Part shown: positions 25,269 through 35,088 of the stretch, in pieces
How positions within the stretch are numbered: the stretch's first letter is position 1
Layout: the number at the start of each line of letters is the position of its first letter
Source: an uncultured Hyphomicrobiales bacterium
GTDB taxonomy: Bacteria > Pseudomonadota > Alphaproteobacteria > Rhizobiales > Ancalomicrobiaceae
Direction of reading: 5' to 3'
Length of the DNA stretch: 64,000 nt
Assembly (NCBI GenBank): GCA_903930435.1
Contig: CAIYYN010000008.1
Span: forward strand, 62,001 to 126,000
Made by a program: the position numbers and the translations under genes
The notes under the pieces: model-generated
The model's database searches: none
Seen by the model: the letters and a program-made list of their open reading frames with translations, nothing else
Told to the model about the DNA's origin: nothing

Positions 25269-26336
25269 ATGGCTGCGGTAACCTTGTCCCACGTCGGGAA
25301 GTCCTACGGCGCCGTCGGCGTACTGCACGGCGTGTCAGTGGACATAGCGGACGGCGAGTTCGTGATCCTGGTGGGTCAATCCGGCTGCGGAAAATCCACA
25401 CTCCTGCGGATGATTGCCGGGTTGGAAAGCGTCACCTCGGGCGACATCAGCATTGGTGATCGCGTCATCAATGATCTCCCGCCGAAGGATCGCGATATCG
25501 CGATGGTCTTCCAGAATTATGCGCTCTATCCGCATATGACGGTGCGCAAGAACATGGAATTCGGGCTGAAGCTGCGGGGCACGCCACGGGCGGAAATCAA
25601 CGAGAAGGTCGCGCACGCGTCCGCGATCCTTGGTCTGGAATCGTTGATGGAGCGCTTGCCGCGCGAGTTGTCGGGTGGGCAGCGGCAGCGTGTCGCCATG
25701 GGCCGAGCCATTGTTCGCGATCCGCAGGTGTTTCTGTTCGATGAGCCGCTTTCCAATCTGGATGCCAAGCTACGGGTTCACATGCGGACGGAAATCAAGG
25801 CGTTGCATCAGCGGCTTGGCGCGACAGTGATCTATGTCACCCATGACCAGATCGAAGCGATGACGATGGCCGACAAGATCGTCGTCATGCACGACGGTCG
25901 CATCGCGCAACAGGGCGCGCCACTCGATATTTACGACCGACCGGCCAATCTGTTTGTGGCGCAATTCATCGGCAGCCCTTCGATGAATATTCTCGACGGC
26001 CAATTTGCAGGTGACGGCTCTGCCGTCTTTATCACGGACAAGGGTGTGCACATTCTGCTGGCGAATGTACCGGCGGAGAATGCTGGCCGACCTGCCAAAA
26101 TCGGGATACGGCCTGAGCACATCATGCTCAATGATAGCGGGATCGCGGCTCGGGTGATCGTGACCGAACCAACTGGCTCCGAGACCCAGCTCACGCTCGA
26201 CGTGGATGGACATGAACTGGTCGTGCTCATCCGCGATCGGGTCGATTACAAGCCGAACGATGTCCTCAAGATCGGTCTGGCTCAAAATCACATTCACGCC
26301 TTTGATGCAGACAGTGGCTCGCGACTAACGCTCTAA
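25269..26336 (+). CDS. Sugar ABC transporter ATP-binding protein (UgpC/MsmK/MalK type)
   Basis: A 355-aa ATPase: Walker A GQSGCGKST near 36-44, Q loop [13 protein letters not shown], signature [14 protein letters not shown], Walker [16 protein letters not shown], switch His in YVTHD, and a C-terminal TOBE domain with IGIRPEHI. It closes the four-gene operon that begins at 22118. It is clearly similar to the UgpC at 16341-17426 but too different in the C-terminal domain to be a recent duplicate. Confidence 0.9.
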   Translation: MAAVTLSHVGKSYGAVGVLHGVSVDIADGEFVILVGQSGCGKSTLLRMIAGLESVTSGDISIGDRVINDLPPKDRDIAMVFQNYALYPHMTVRKNMEFGLKLRGTPRAEINEKVAHASAILGLESLMERLPRELSGGQRQRVAMGRAIVRDPQVFLFDEPLSNLDAKLRVHMRTEIKALHQRLGATVIYVTHDQIEAMTMADKIVVMHDGRIAQQGAPLDIYDRPANLFVAQFIGSPSMNILDGQFAGDGSAVFITDKGVHILLANVPAENAGRPAKIGIRPEHIMLNDSGIAARVIVTEPTGSETQLTLDVDGHELVVLIRDRVDYKPNDVLKIGLAQNHIHAFDADSGSRLTL

Positions 26337-26644
26337 GCCAGCCAGGTTAGGGATAGAACCATAGGCGGCGGATGGAGATGGCGAGATGCGCTCCGAGTAT
26401 CTACGCGGGGGCAATTGGCGGATCTGTTTGCGCCGAAGTTATGCAATCGGTCGGTATCTGTCGTGTTTCGTCTGAAATTCACGCACGAAACTGAATTGGT
26501 CTCTGGTTCGCCGAGCTTTCATAAGTTATCGATACCACCAGCAGTCGGCCAAGTCGGGATTCGGTCGTTTAGGGCTTGATCACGGCGGTACATTTGAGCG
26601 CAGCTCCCGGGAACAGTGGCCATTCGTCACGGAGATAAGGCAGC
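26337..26644. other. Intergenic region before the DHDPS-family lyase
   Basis: 308 nt with no credible gene and no clear hairpin plus T-run after the ATPase gene. The lyase may thus be read through from the ABC operon or from its own promoter here. A GGAGATAAGG sequence just before the lyase start is its ribosome-binding site. Nothing else is seen. Confidence 0.35.
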
Positions 26645-27514
26645 ATGTCGGAACAGATCAAGGGTTTATGGTGTGCTGTCACGACGCCAATCGATGCATC
26701 CGGCAGCGTGGACGTGGGTCGGCTGCGTGATCATACGCAGTGGCTGTTCAGCGAGGGCGTTGACGGTATCGTGCCATTTGGCACGACCGGGGAAGGCGCA
26801 TCCTTCAGCTCCGCCGAGCGCATTTCTGTGATTGGGGAATTGCTGAAGTCAGGCATTTCGCCCGACCGGATCGGGCTTGGTGTAGGCATGCCAGCTCTCA
26901 CGGAGACATTTTCCCTGACCCGCAGCGCGCTCAGTCTCGGCCTCACGCACTGTCTGGTCTTGCCACCCTATTTCTATCGCGATGCCACTGATGAGGGGCT
27001 GGAAGACTATTTCAGCTCCTACATCGACCACGTGGCGGATGATCGCCTTCGGATGACGCTCTATCATATTCCGCAAGTTGCCGGGATCGGCATACCGGCA
27101 AGGACCGCTGGCTCCCTGCGCAAGCGCTACGGCAAACTGGTCGCGGGCCTGAAGGATAGCAGCGGCGATTTCAAACAATTCCAGGCATTCCGCGCGCATG
27201 CGCCGGAAGTGGCCGTCACGGTCGGAAACGAGCCGGATATCATGCGTGCCGTCGCCGAAGGTGGTGCAGGAACGATTTGCGGCATGGCCAATATTGTGCC
27301 GCGACTGGTGCGTGCCTTGGTGGACGGGACCGGCGACGTCGAACAAATGTCCGCAATCACGGCAATTTTCTCGGGTCGCCCGTTTGTACCGACATTGAAG
27401 GCGATCATGGCAGAGCGTAGCGGACAGAAAGACTGGTTGCGTGTCCGACCGGCATTGCGAGAGGCGACCGACGGCACGGCGCTTGTCAATCGACTCAAGT
27501 CCATAACCGGCTGA
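26645..27514 (+). CDS. Dihydrodipicolinate synthase/N-acetylneuraminate lyase family aldolase
   Basis: A 289-aa class I aldolase of the DHDPS superfamily. GTTGEG is at 46-51, the Schiff-base lysine is K170 (GLKDSSG), and the catalytic tyrosine is Y140 (YHIP). Family members split or join pyruvate with an aldehyde: DapA, NanA, KDG aldolase, and the sugar-acid dehydratases. Position behind a sugar ABC operon speaks against a biosynthetic DapA and for a catabolic aldolase or keto-deoxy sugar acid dehydratase. The residue that would mark DapA (Arg binding the carboxylate of aspartate semialdehyde) is not clear. Exact substrate unknown. Confidence 0.82.
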   Translation: MSEQIKGLWCAVTTPIDASGSVDVGRLRDHTQWLFSEGVDGIVPFGTTGEGASFSSAERISVIGELLKSGISPDRIGLGVGMPALTETFSLTRSALSLGLTHCLVLPPYFYRDATDEGLEDYFSSYIDHVADDRLRMTLYHIPQVAGIGIPARTAGSLRKRYGKLVAGLKDSSGDFKQFQAFRAHAPEVAVTVGNEPDIMRAVAEGGAGTICGMANIVPRLVRALVDGTGDVEQMSAITAIFSGRPFVPTLKAIMAERSGQKDWLRVRPALREATDGTALVNRLKSITG

Positions 27515-27639
27515 GGCTGAAAGCACCGCTTGAGTCTTTTGGGCAGAAATCGTCGTTCAGAATGAATTTATAATAACACAATGTGAAGATTTGGACGCTA
27601 GACTTCGGGCTTGTGGCAGAACCTAGACAAGGCTGTTAA

Positions 27640-29616
27640 ATGCTCGGCGGGATAAAGGCTTCGATCGCGTTGAAATTGCACGCGATTTTGTTCGTTAGCT
27701 TCATTGGGGCTGGCTCTTTCGCCGTCATGCAGGTGCAAAGCCAAGTGGCGACATCTGCGGCTGCCAAGCTGGCTGAATTGCAAACGGTTGCATCGGTCGT
27801 GGGGTCGATCGTCGCTGACGAATTCGCTGCCGCAAAATCCGGGCAATTGGCGGAATCCGCAGCCAAAGTTCGGGTCGCGCAGTTGATCAGCCACCTCCAT
27901 CTCGATCCGAAGATTGACGTCTGGATCAGTGATTCGGATGCGAGGTTTGTTGCCCGGTCCGAGCAGCCGCAACTGGTCGGCAAACCGCTTGCAGATGCCA
28001 AGGATATGAGCGGCGACGCGATTCTTGTGCGGCTGCTGAGGCTCTCCCAGCAACAGAAGTCGGCATCGCTGGAATATCAGTTGGCCGCACACGACGGATC
28101 ACTGTCCGCGACACAGATGACTGTTGCGACGGCGCTCGGTGCTTGGGGCTGGACTGTCGGCGTGAACGCAGCAACGGATGAGATCCATTCCGCGTTCCGG
28201 CAGACGTGGCTTCAAATCATCGGCGGGATGGTGGCCGTCTATCTTGTTGTGGCAGTGACCTCCTGGCTTCTGGTCGGACGAATGACACGTGCGATTCGTG
28301 CGCTGACGTCGGTCATTCAGTCGTTGTCACGAGGACAACTGCATGGCGCGTCCTTGGTGGTTCGCGGTCGGGATGAATTGTCCGCCATGTCGCAGGCCGT
28401 CGAAACCTTGCGCGTGGCGATGATCGAAGCCGATGCGCTGCGCAGCACCCAGCAGGAAGCCGAGCGCGAGGCAGAAATCAATCGGAGCCGCGTCATGAAC
28501 GGGCTCGCCGACCGCATTCGACAAACGGTTGGGGTCATCGTCAATGCGCTCATCAACCTGTCGAAGTCTGCCAAGCAGGCGACCGAGCAAATGAAGGATA
28601 CGTCCTCGAAATCGAGCGCACGCATTGAGTCGGCCATGGGTGATCTGGCAGATGCCAGCGACGATGTCACGTCAGTGGCAACAGCTGTTGCAGAACTGTC
28701 GGCAGCAATTGGCAAGATTTCATCGGAGACGACGAGAACAGCGGAGTCGGCGGCGGCGGCAGCGATGGCTGGGCGCTCGGCGCGCGCGGTCGCTGAAAAC
28801 CTGACCAAATCGACGGCTAACATCGTCAATATCTCGAAACTCATCACGGATATTGCAGGCCAGACCAATCTCCTGGCGCTGAACGCGACGATCGAAGCGG
28901 CAAGAGCAGGTGACGCCGGTCGCGGATTTGCCGTTGTTGCCATGGAGGTCAAGGGCCTCGCGGAACAAACGGCCAAGGCGACCAAAGAAATCGACCGTCA
29001 GGTCAATGAAATCCAGGAAACAACGGAAAGTGTCGTCGCAGCCATCTCCGAGATTGGCATTTGTGTCGAGGACATGACCCGCACAACCTCAACCATCGTG
29101 AATGCTGTCGACGAACAGAATGCGACTGCCGGTCATATCAGTGAGAGCGTTCACAGAGCCGCGCATGGGACGTCGACTGTCATTTCCGGTATTGCTGACT
29201 TGCCAGAACTGGCCTCCGACATGCAAGTAGCCGCTGGTTCGATTTCTGAATTGACGTCAGAGCTTGGCGATCAGGCGCTGATGCTGACAAACGAGGTCAA
29301 CCGGCTCCTGCTTGAATTGACCGAAAAACGCTTCAACAACCGACGCAAGACCAATATCGTTGCCGAGTACAAGTTGGGGAATGAAGCAGGCGAATGTAAT
29401 GTCCTCGACCTCAGCACAGATGGTGCCCGCCTCGCGCTCCCCGTGAAGGCGACAAGAGGCGATAAGGGTGAATTGACGCTGTCGAATGGACATGCCGTAC
29501 AATTTACGCTGCGCTGGCAATCGGACGGGGAAGCCGGTGTTTCCTTCGATTCAAAGCGCCTCGACCAGAGCATGGTCGATGCTCTGGGTGAAGACGACTT
29601 CCTGTTTGCGGCTTGA
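27640..29616 (+). CDS. Methyl-accepting chemotaxis protein with C-terminal PilZ domain
   Basis: 658 aa. Helix 1 is at about 8-30 and helix 2 at about 192-214. Between them is a single Cache-type sensor region ([18 protein letters not shown]). A HAMP domain follows (about 215-268), then the signalling domain with the conserved hairpin tip [33 protein letters not shown]. At the C-terminus is a PilZ domain (about 560-655): R568-R569 and D590-L-S592-x-x-G595 form the two c-di-GMP-binding motifs. A chemoreceptor that reads c-di-GMP directly fits well beside the EAL protein at 7.7-10.5 kb. No che genes are near. The pentapeptide that recruits CheR/CheB is absent, as expected when the C-terminus is taken by PilZ. 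Confidence 0.9.
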   Translation: MLGGIKASIALKLHAILFVSFIGAGSFAVMQVQSQVATSAAAKLAELQTVASVVGSIVADEFAAAKSGQLAESAAKVRVAQLISHLHLDPKIDVWISDSDARFVARSEQPQLVGKPLADAKDMSGDAILVRLLRLSQQQKSASLEYQLAAHDGSLSATQMTVATALGAWGWTVGVNAATDEIHSAFRQTWLQIIGGMVAVYLVVAVTSWLLVGRMTRAIRALTSVIQSLSRGQLHGASLVVRGRDELSAMSQAVETLRVAMIEADALRSTQQEAEREAEINRSRVMNGLADRIRQTVGVIVNALINLSKSAKQATEQMKDTSSKSSARIESAMGDLADASDDVTSVATAVAELSAAIGKISSETTRTAESAAAAAMAGRSARAVAENLTKSTANIVNISKLITDIAGQTNLLALNATIEAARAGDAGRGFAVVAMEVKGLAEQTAKATKEIDRQVNEIQETTESVVAAISEIGICVEDMTRTTSTIVNAVDEQNATAGHISESVHRAAHGTSTVISGIADLPELASDMQVAAGSISELTSELGDQALMLTNEVNRLLLELTEKRFNNRRKTNIVAEYKLGNEAGECNVLDLSTDGARLALPVKATRGDKGELTLSNGHAVQFTLRWQSDGEAGVSFDSKRLDQSMVDALGEDDFLFAA

Positions 29617-29638
29617 GTCAGAGGCCGCAAGGTCGGGT

Positions 29639-30400
29639 TCAGTTGGGAACCTCGATGGCACCGCCAAGAAACAGTTCACCTACACGCGGATCGGCAAGCA
29701 GGCTCGCAGCGGTGTCGTGCATGCGGGTCTGGCCGAGTTCCAGCACGATACCATCGTCAGACATTTCGAGGGCGCTCTTGGCGTTTTGTTCGACCATCAA
29801 GATCGATACGCCCTTGTCGCGCAGGTCCTTCAAGAGTTCGAACGTCTCCTGCACCATCAGTGGCGACAGTCCGATGGACGGTTCGTCGATAAGAACCAGC
29901 TTTGGATCCAGCAGCAGGCCGCGCGCGATTTCCAAGAGCTTCTGTTCGCCGCCGGACAGGGTTGAGGCCTGACGGTCTGCCTTGCGGGCAAGCATCGGGA
30001 ACCGCTCCATGGCGGCAGCGATGCGTCGGTTGAGATCGGCTCGCGACTTGATCGATATTCCACCCAGTTCGAGATTGTAGCGGACGGTCAACTCGGGGAA
30101 AATATTCCGTCCCTGCGGTACGTAGCAAATACCCGCGTCGAGTAGGCTGCGCGGAGCCGCGTTGGTGACATCCTGGCCATCAAACAGGATCGTTCCGCTA
30201 CGCGCCTTGAGCAGGCCGAAGATCGTCTTGAAAACCGTCGATTTGCCCGCGCCGTTGGGACCAATCACAGTCGTGATCGCTGCACGGCGGACGTGGAATG
30301 TCGTGCCGTTGAGGATCGTCATCTGTCCGTATCCGGCGATCACTCCGTCAAGCGACAGGATCGGGTTCGGATTGTCGAGCTTTTGGGTCTCAATGGCCAA
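29639..30400 (-). CDS. livF: Branched-chain amino-acid-type ABC transporter, ATP-binding protein
   Basis: A 253-aa ATPase of the LivF kind: Walker A GPNGAGKST, signature LSGGEQKLLEIARGL, Walker B LVLIDEPSIGLSP, and MVEQNAKSALEMSD. The start is a TTG at 30400, inside the end of the upstream livG gene, with GAGG 6 nt before it; no ATG fits. It ends the eight-gene run that begins at 36508. LivF-type ATPases serve transporters for amino acids, urea, and also aromatic acids such as benzoate or protocatechuate relatives; the operon context favours the latter. Confidence 0.88.
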   Translation of the reverse strand: MAIETQKLDNPNPILSLDGVIAGYGQMTILNGTTFHVRRAAITTVIGPNGAGKSTVFKTIFGLLKARSGTILFDGQDVTNAAPRSLLDAGICYVPQGRNIFPELTVRYNLELGGISIKSRADLNRRIAAAMERFPMLARKADRQASTLSGGEQKLLEIARGLLLDPKLVLIDEPSIGLSPLMVQETFELLKDLRDKGVSILMVEQNAKSALEMSDDGIVLELGQTRMHDTAASLLADPRVGELFLGGAIEVPN

Positions 30401-31133
30401 GATACGCCTCGATCACTTTGGGGTTGGACCGAACCTCAGCGGGCTTGCCTTCAGCGAGGATCTTGCCTTCAGCCAGCACCAGAACCCGCGTGCAGAGCGA
30501 CATCACGAATTCCATGTTGTGCTCGATGACGACGAAGGTTGCCTTGCGTTCGCTGTTGAGGGTTTTAAGCCGTTCCTTGAGATGGCCGAGCATCGTGAGG
30601 TTCACGCCACCGGCGGGCTCATCGAGAAGGACGAGCCTCGGACCAGCCATGAAGGCCATTGCGGCATCCAGCAGCTTCTGTTGACCGTAGGACAGGCCAC
30701 CCGCCATTTCGCCTGCCAGATGTGACATGCCAAAGAAGGAAATCATCTGTTCGGCATCGGCGGTCAGGCCTGCGTCCGGGCGTCCGAACAGCCGCGACAG
30801 CATCGTGCCCTGATGTTCTTGCGCGGCCAGGATAAGGTTGTCGCGCACGGACAATTGCGGGAAGACCTGAAGCAGCTGGAAGGTTCTGGACACGCCGAGC
30901 CGGTTGAGATCGCACGGGCGCATGCCGGTCACCGACCGACCGTCGACGAGCACTTCGCCCGAGGTCGGTCGCAACTGCCCGAGCACGCAGTTGAACAGCG
31001 TTGATTTGCCCGACCCATTGGGTCCTATGATTCCGAGGATCTCGCCTTCGTCCACGCAGAACGAGACGTCGTCGACAGCCGTCACGCCGCCAAAGCGCTT
31101 GGCCACATTGCGTACTTCCAAAACATGGCTCAT
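30390..31133 (-). CDS. livG: Branched-chain amino-acid-type ABC transporter, ATP-binding protein
   Basis: About 247 aa. Walker A is GPNGSGKST, the signature LSYGQQKLLDAAMAF (the degenerate LSYGQQ form is normal for LivG), and Walker B LVLLDEPAGGVN, then VIEHNMEFVMSLC. The start at 31133 overlaps the livM stop (ATGA), so the upstream in-frame ATG at 31319, within livM, is rejected. The stop overlaps livF by 11 nt. It pairs with LivF to drive the LivHM channel. Confidence 0.9.
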   Translation of the reverse strand: MSHVLEVRNVAKRFGGVTAVDDVSFCVDEGEILGIIGPNGSGKSTLFNCVLGQLRPTSGEVLVDGRSVTGMRPCDLNRLGVSRTFQLLQVFPQLSVRDNLILAAQEHQGTMLSRLFGRPDAGLTADAEQMISFFGMSHLAGEMAGGLSYGQQKLLDAAMAFMAGPRLVLLDEPAGGVNLTMLGHLKERLKTLNSERKATFVVIEHNMEFVMSLCTRVLVLAEGKILAEGKPAEVRSNPKVIEAYLGH

Positions 31134-32137
31134 GACGACACCGGCTTCTGGTCGAGTTTGGCAGAGAGAGATTGCCGTCTGGCAGACGCCGCGCGCGTCT
31201 CGATCAGATTTGCCAGGCGACCGAACAGGCCAAGAATGCCGCTCGGGCAGAAGGTCATCAGCAAAAGGACGAGCAGCGCATAGGCAATGAGATAGAGCCC
31301 ATCGGCAAAGCGGAGCCATTCCGGCATGATCACGGCGACAAGTGCACCGACGAAAGGCCCGAGGAAATAACCGGAGCCGCCGACGATGACCATCAACAGG
31401 AGCGTCAGGGACAGCGACAGCCCGAAGGACGTGGGTTCGATGAATTGCACCAGCGGCGCATGCATGGCACCCGACAATCCGCCGAGTGCCGAACCAAACG
31501 CGAAGGCGAACAGCGTGTACCGACGCGTATCAATGCCGAGGGACAAGGCGCGGATCGGGTTTTCGCGGAGCGCGGTGAATGCGCGTCCCCAAGGTGAGCG
31601 CAGGAGCCACCAGACGATTGCCGTGACGAGCGCCAGCATGCCAAGCGCGAAATAATAGAATGGCACGGGCTTTACGGTCGACCAGCCGAGAATGATGGGT
31701 CGCTTGATGTTTGAAATGCCGTAGATGCCGCCCGTCAGCCATTCCTCATTGCGCATCACGAGAAAGACGAGCGTTGTGAAGGCCAGGGTGACGAAGGCGA
31801 GATAGTGATGCTGCACCCGGAGCGCCGGATAGCCGAGCACCCAGCCAATGGCGAAGCTGAGGAGGCCCGCAGCGACGAAGGCAAGCGCGAAGGGCACGCC
31901 AAACGGCTGCAGCAGCGCGACTGTATAAGCACCGATCCCGACAAAGGATGCCTGCGCCAGCGAGATCTGGCCTGCATAGCCCAATGTCAGGTTCAGGCCA
32001 ACGGCGGCGATGGCCATAACGGCCCATTGGCTGAGAACAAAGATGCCATAGGGCTTCAGCACCAGCGGAGCGGCGAGAAGTGCGGCAATGGCGAGAACCA
32101 CCAGCGCGACCTGGGCATATTTCAGAAGCGTCTTCAT
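31130..32137 (-). CDS. livM: Branched-chain amino-acid-type ABC transporter, permease
   Basis: A 335-aa membrane protein with eight to ten helices. LNLTLGYAGQISLAQASFVGIGAYTVALL and the later ENPIRALSLGIDTRRYTLFAFAFGSALGGLSGAM are the LivM coupling and core motifs. It overlaps livH by 4 nt upstream and livG by 4 nt downstream. The C-terminal tail beyond helix 10 is rich in Arg, Ser and Lys. Confidence 0.9.
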   Translation of the reverse strand: MKTLLKYAQVALVVLAIAALLAAPLVLKPYGIFVLSQWAVMAIAAVGLNLTLGYAGQISLAQASFVGIGAYTVALLQPFGVPFALAFVAAGLLSFAIGWVLGYPALRVQHHYLAFVTLAFTTLVFLVMRNEEWLTGGIYGISNIKRPIILGWSTVKPVPFYYFALGMLALVTAIVWWLLRSPWGRAFTALRENPIRALSLGIDTRRYTLFAFAFGSALGGLSGAMHAPLVQFIEPTSFGLSLSLTLLLMVIVGGSGYFLGPFVGALVAVIMPEWLRFADGLYLIAYALLVLLLMTFCPSGILGLFGRLANLIETRAASARRQSLSAKLDQKPVSS

Positions 32138-33012
32138 ACGGTTCGCTCCTCGCGACGGCCGACAAGGCCTTCCGGCTTCAACAGGATCACGGCGATCAGC
32201 AGGAACAGCGGGAAGGCTCCGCGATATTGGGCGGAGATATAGGCTGCCGAAAGGTTGTCCACGACACCGAGAACCAGCCCGCCGACAATCGCACCGCGCA
32301 CCTGATTGAAGCCGCCGACAATCGCCGCGATGAAGGCGGCAAGGCCGAGAGTTTCACCATTGGTGAATTTCACCAGATAGATCGGCGAAATCAGGATCGA
32401 GGCAATCGCGACCAGCAAGCCATTGATGACAAAGGTCGCAAGCACCATGCGCTCGACGGGAACTCCGAGGATCCGGGCAACGCTGCGGTTCTGCGCCGTT
32501 GCCTGCATCGCGCGCCCGAACCGGGTCCGGTTGAGCAGGAGATTGAGTCCGCCGACGGTGACGAAGGCAACGCCAAGCACGAGCAGGCTTTGGGTTGATA
32601 TCACCGCCCCGAAGAGGTTGAGATCGACCGATGGCACGAGCGACGGAAACGGTTGGGCCTGCGACGAATAGAACTCCTTGGCGCTTTCCTTCAGGAGGAG
32701 CGACAGGGCGATTGTCGAGATCACCAGCGGCAACACACCGTGTTTCAGCATAGGATCGACGATTGCCTGCTTGAACATCACGCCAAGCACGAAGACCGAA
32801 ACCGCCAGTCCAACCAGACAGGCTGCCCAGAAGGGCAACCCGCCGAGTTTCATTGCTGCAAGAACGAAGAACGCCGGTATCATGACGAACTCGCCTTGAG
32901 CGAAGTTAATCGTCTGCGAGGTCTGCCAGATCAACGTGAAGCCAACGGCCACGATGGCGTAGATGGCTCCTGTTGCCAAGCCAGAGATGAGCAATTGCAG
33001 AAAGGCAGACAT
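32134..33012 (-). CDS. livH: Branched-chain amino-acid-type ABC transporter, permease
   Basis: A 292-aa permease with about eight helices. The opening LATGAIYAIVAVGFTLIWQTSQTINFAQGEFVM is the LivH signature, and RFGRAMQATAQNRSVARILGVPVERM is the coupling loop. GAGG lies 8 nt before the ATG. It starts 24 nt after the binding-protein stop and overlaps livM by 4 nt. Confidence 0.9.
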   Translation of the reverse strand: MSAFLQLLISGLATGAIYAIVAVGFTLIWQTSQTINFAQGEFVMIPAFFVLAAMKLGGLPFWAACLVGLAVSVFVLGVMFKQAIVDPMLKHGVLPLVISTIALSLLLKESAKEFYSSQAQPFPSLVPSVDLNLFGAVISTQSLLVLGVAFVTVGGLNLLLNRTRFGRAMQATAQNRSVARILGVPVERMVLATFVINGLLVAIASILISPIYLVKFTNGETLGLAAFIAAIVGGFNQVRGAIVGGLVLGVVDNLSAAYISAQYRGAFPLFLLIAVILLKPEGLVGRREERTV

Positions 33013-33036
33013 GACAGAGCCTCGCAGTGCGTAATC

Positions 33037-34191
33037 TTACTTGGAGCCAAGCTTCGGCAGGATCTTGGTGATCTTCTGCTTGCCGTTAATGACCTCGGCG
33101 AGGAAACTTGCGCGGTCGATGTCGCCGTTTGCATCCCAGCTGGCTTCCATCAGGATGCCGGGGGTTTGCTCAGGCGTAACGGTCAGGCCGTGCAAGGTCT
33201 GGGCAAACAGCTTGCTGTCGAACTTGCCCATTTTTTCAGTGATGTACTTGACCAGATAGACAGCCGTGTAGCCCTTGATGCCGTTGTGGTCGGAGCCGTA
33301 GCCGTAGGTCTTCTTGAACTTTTCGGCATAGGCCTGAATGGACGGGATCGGCGCATCGGCTGACAGGCTGACGTGACCCTGAACGCCATTGGCGGCTTCA
33401 CCGGCGAGATCAATGACCTTCTGGCTGAGCAAGGTCGTCTCGCCGATCATCGGCATGGACAGGCCCTGCTTGCGGGCTTCCTTGATGAAGCGGGCGTCTT
33501 CCTCTTCGTTCGAATAGACGAAGACGGCATCCGGGTTGGCGGCCTTGATCTTCACGACGTCAGCGGAGAAGTCAGCCTGCCCCTGTTCCGTCGAGACGTC
33601 GGCGACCACCTTGATATCGCGCTTGGCCATTTCCTTCGTGAAGGCGTCACGACCGCCCTTGCCGAAGTCATTGTTCACCCAAAGAACGGCGATGGTCTTG
33701 GCCTTGATGCCATCGCGGACGTAATTGGCGATCTTCGGCATGGAGAACTGCTGACCGAACGCCGTGCGGAAGACGTAGGGGTTGCCAGCCTGCGTGATTT
33801 CAGCGGCTTCGGCACCCACGATCTGCGGGATTTCAGCGGCCTGCGAGAGCGCCATGTTGACTTTCACTGAGCCGGAAAAGATCGGTCCGAGGATCACGTA
33901 AGGCTCAAGATCGAGCGCCTTTTGCACCTGGGCGCGGCTGACGCCCGGATTGCTCTGGGTATCGAAGTGCTGCATCTCGATCTTCTTGCCGAGGATACCG
34001 CCTGCGGCATTGATCTCATTGACCGCCATCATGGCACCATCGCGCCAGTTGGTGCCTGAAACGGCGCCTGCGCCCGAGAGTTCGATGACATCGGGGATAA
34101 TCACTGTGCCGTCTGCGAGGGCAGGCCCAGCAAAGCCGACCATGACGAGGCCGGCGAGCAAGAGAGATTGTCTGATCGATTTGACTGGCAT
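33037..34191 (-). CDS. Periplasmic binding protein of the Liv type, probable aromatic or hydroaromatic acid receptor
   Basis: A 384-aa class I binding protein (LivK/AmiC fold). The signal peptide is MPVKSIRQSLLLAGLVMVGFAGPALA. Then come VIELSGAGAVSGTNWRDGAMMAVNEINAAGGILGKKIE and a typical two-lobe core with IAVLWVNNDFGKGGRDAF. GGAGGAAACC stands before the ATG. It lies 42 nt after aroE and 24 nt before livH. Its place between catabolic genes and the permeases suggests that the ligand is the substrate of those enzymes: shikimate, quinate, protocatechuate, gallate or a ring-cleavage product. This is inferred from context; the binding site cannot be read from sequence alone. Confidence 0.85.
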   Translation of the reverse strand: MPVKSIRQSLLLAGLVMVGFAGPALADGTVIIPDVIELSGAGAVSGTNWRDGAMMAVNEINAAGGILGKKIEMQHFDTQSNPGVSRAQVQKALDLEPYVILGPIFSGSVKVNMALSQAAEIPQIVGAEAAEITQAGNPYVFRTAFGQQFSMPKIANYVRDGIKAKTIAVLWVNNDFGKGGRDAFTKEMAKRDIKVVADVSTEQGQADFSADVVKIKAANPDAVFVYSNEEEDARFIKEARKQGLSMPMIGETTLLSQKVIDLAGEAANGVQGHVSLSADAPIPSIQAYAEKFKKTYGYGSDHNGIKGYTAVYLVKYITEKMGKFDSKLFAQTLHGLTVTPEQTPGILMEASWDANGDIDRASFLAEVINGKQKITKILPKLGSK

Positions 34192-34233
34192 TGGTTTCCT
34201 CCAGGTTTTTTATGTCGTCCGTTGAACCGGTGC

Positions 34234-35088
34234 TTATGCGCCCGGTGTCTTTTCACGAATGTCGTTTTCCAGAATGGTCCGCAATTCCGAGGTGACGGTC
34301 GGGGTTACGCCGAACCAGCGGTGAAAGCCTGCGGTTGCCTGATGCATCAGCATGCCCAGACCATCGACGGTCCGATGACCGTTCGCAGCGGCCATTTTCA
34401 GCAAGCCCGTTTCCAGAGGCACATAGACAACATCATACACAACGGCCTGCTGCTTGAGACCGCTGATGTCCACATCGAGCGGTGGCTTGGCCAGCATGCC
34501 GCAAGAGGTCGTATTGACGAGGAGATCGGTCGACGGCAGCTGCGAGCCGAGGTCGGCCCAATCTGCGACCGATACGCCTGAACCAAAGTGCGCGGCCAGT
34601 GTCTCGGCATGCTGGCGGGTCCGGTTGACGATTGTCACGCGCTGGCCGCGACCGAGCAGGCCATGAATGGCCGCGCGGGCAGCACCCCCCGCACCGAGGA
34701 TGACTGCGTGTCCGCCTGGGATGTCCCAGCCCGGTGTGCGATCATCGAGATTGCCGATAAAGCCGATGGCATCGGTATTGCCGCCCAAGAGCCTGTCGCC
34801 ATCGCGCCAGATCGTGTTGACGGCGCCGATGGCCTTCGCATCGGCGTCGATTTCGCTCAGGTACGGAATGACGGCCGTTTTGTGAGGGACAGTGACATTA
34901 CCGCCGATCCAGCCCGTTTCGCGAAACGATGCGAAAAACTCGCCCAAGGCTTCCGGTGCGATATCGATCTTTTCATAGGTTCCGGTAATGCCCAGCTTCT
35001 CAAGCCAATAGCCGTGCAGCATTGGCGAGCGCGAATGGGCAATCGGGTGGCCCATGACAAAGGCGTGCGGCAGAATTGGATGCGTCAT
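34234..35088 (-). CDS. aroE: Shikimate dehydrogenase, probably catabolic
   Basis: A 284-aa NADP-type shikimate dehydrogenase catalysing shikimate + NADP = 3-dehydroshikimate + NADPH. Shikimate-binding residues are in place: S19-R-S21, K70 (VPHK), N91 (AVNT) and D106 (NTDA). The nucleotide fold is [11 protein letters not shown], followed by VNRTRQHAE, whose Arg favours NADP. The start overlaps the ligK stop (ATGA). It sits inside a catabolic and uptake operon, not with other aro genes, so it most likely runs toward 3-dehydroshikimate for breakdown through the QuiC-type dehydratase at 59958. The biosynthetic copy is expected elsewhere; if there is none, this one serves both needs. Confidence 0.88.
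   Translation of the reverse strand: MTHPILPHAFVMGHPIAHSRSPMLHGYWLEKLGITGTYEKIDIAPEALGEFFASFRETGWIGGNVTVPHKTAVIPYLSEIDADAKAIGAVNTIWRDGDRLLGGNTDAIGFIGNLDDRTPGWDIPGGHAVILGAGGAARAAIHGLLGRGQRVTIVNRTRQHAETLAAHFGSGVSVADWADLGSQLPSTDLLVNTTSCGMLAKPPLDVDISGLKQQAVVYDVVYVPLETGLLKMAAANGHRTVDGLGMLMHQATAGFHRWFGVTPTVTSELRTILENDIREKTPGA

Noticed and set aside
34234-35088. AroE as the housekeeping shikimate-pathway gene
   Set aside because: It overlaps ligK and lies in a catabolic and transport operon; a catabolic role is more likely, though a dual role cannot be excluded.
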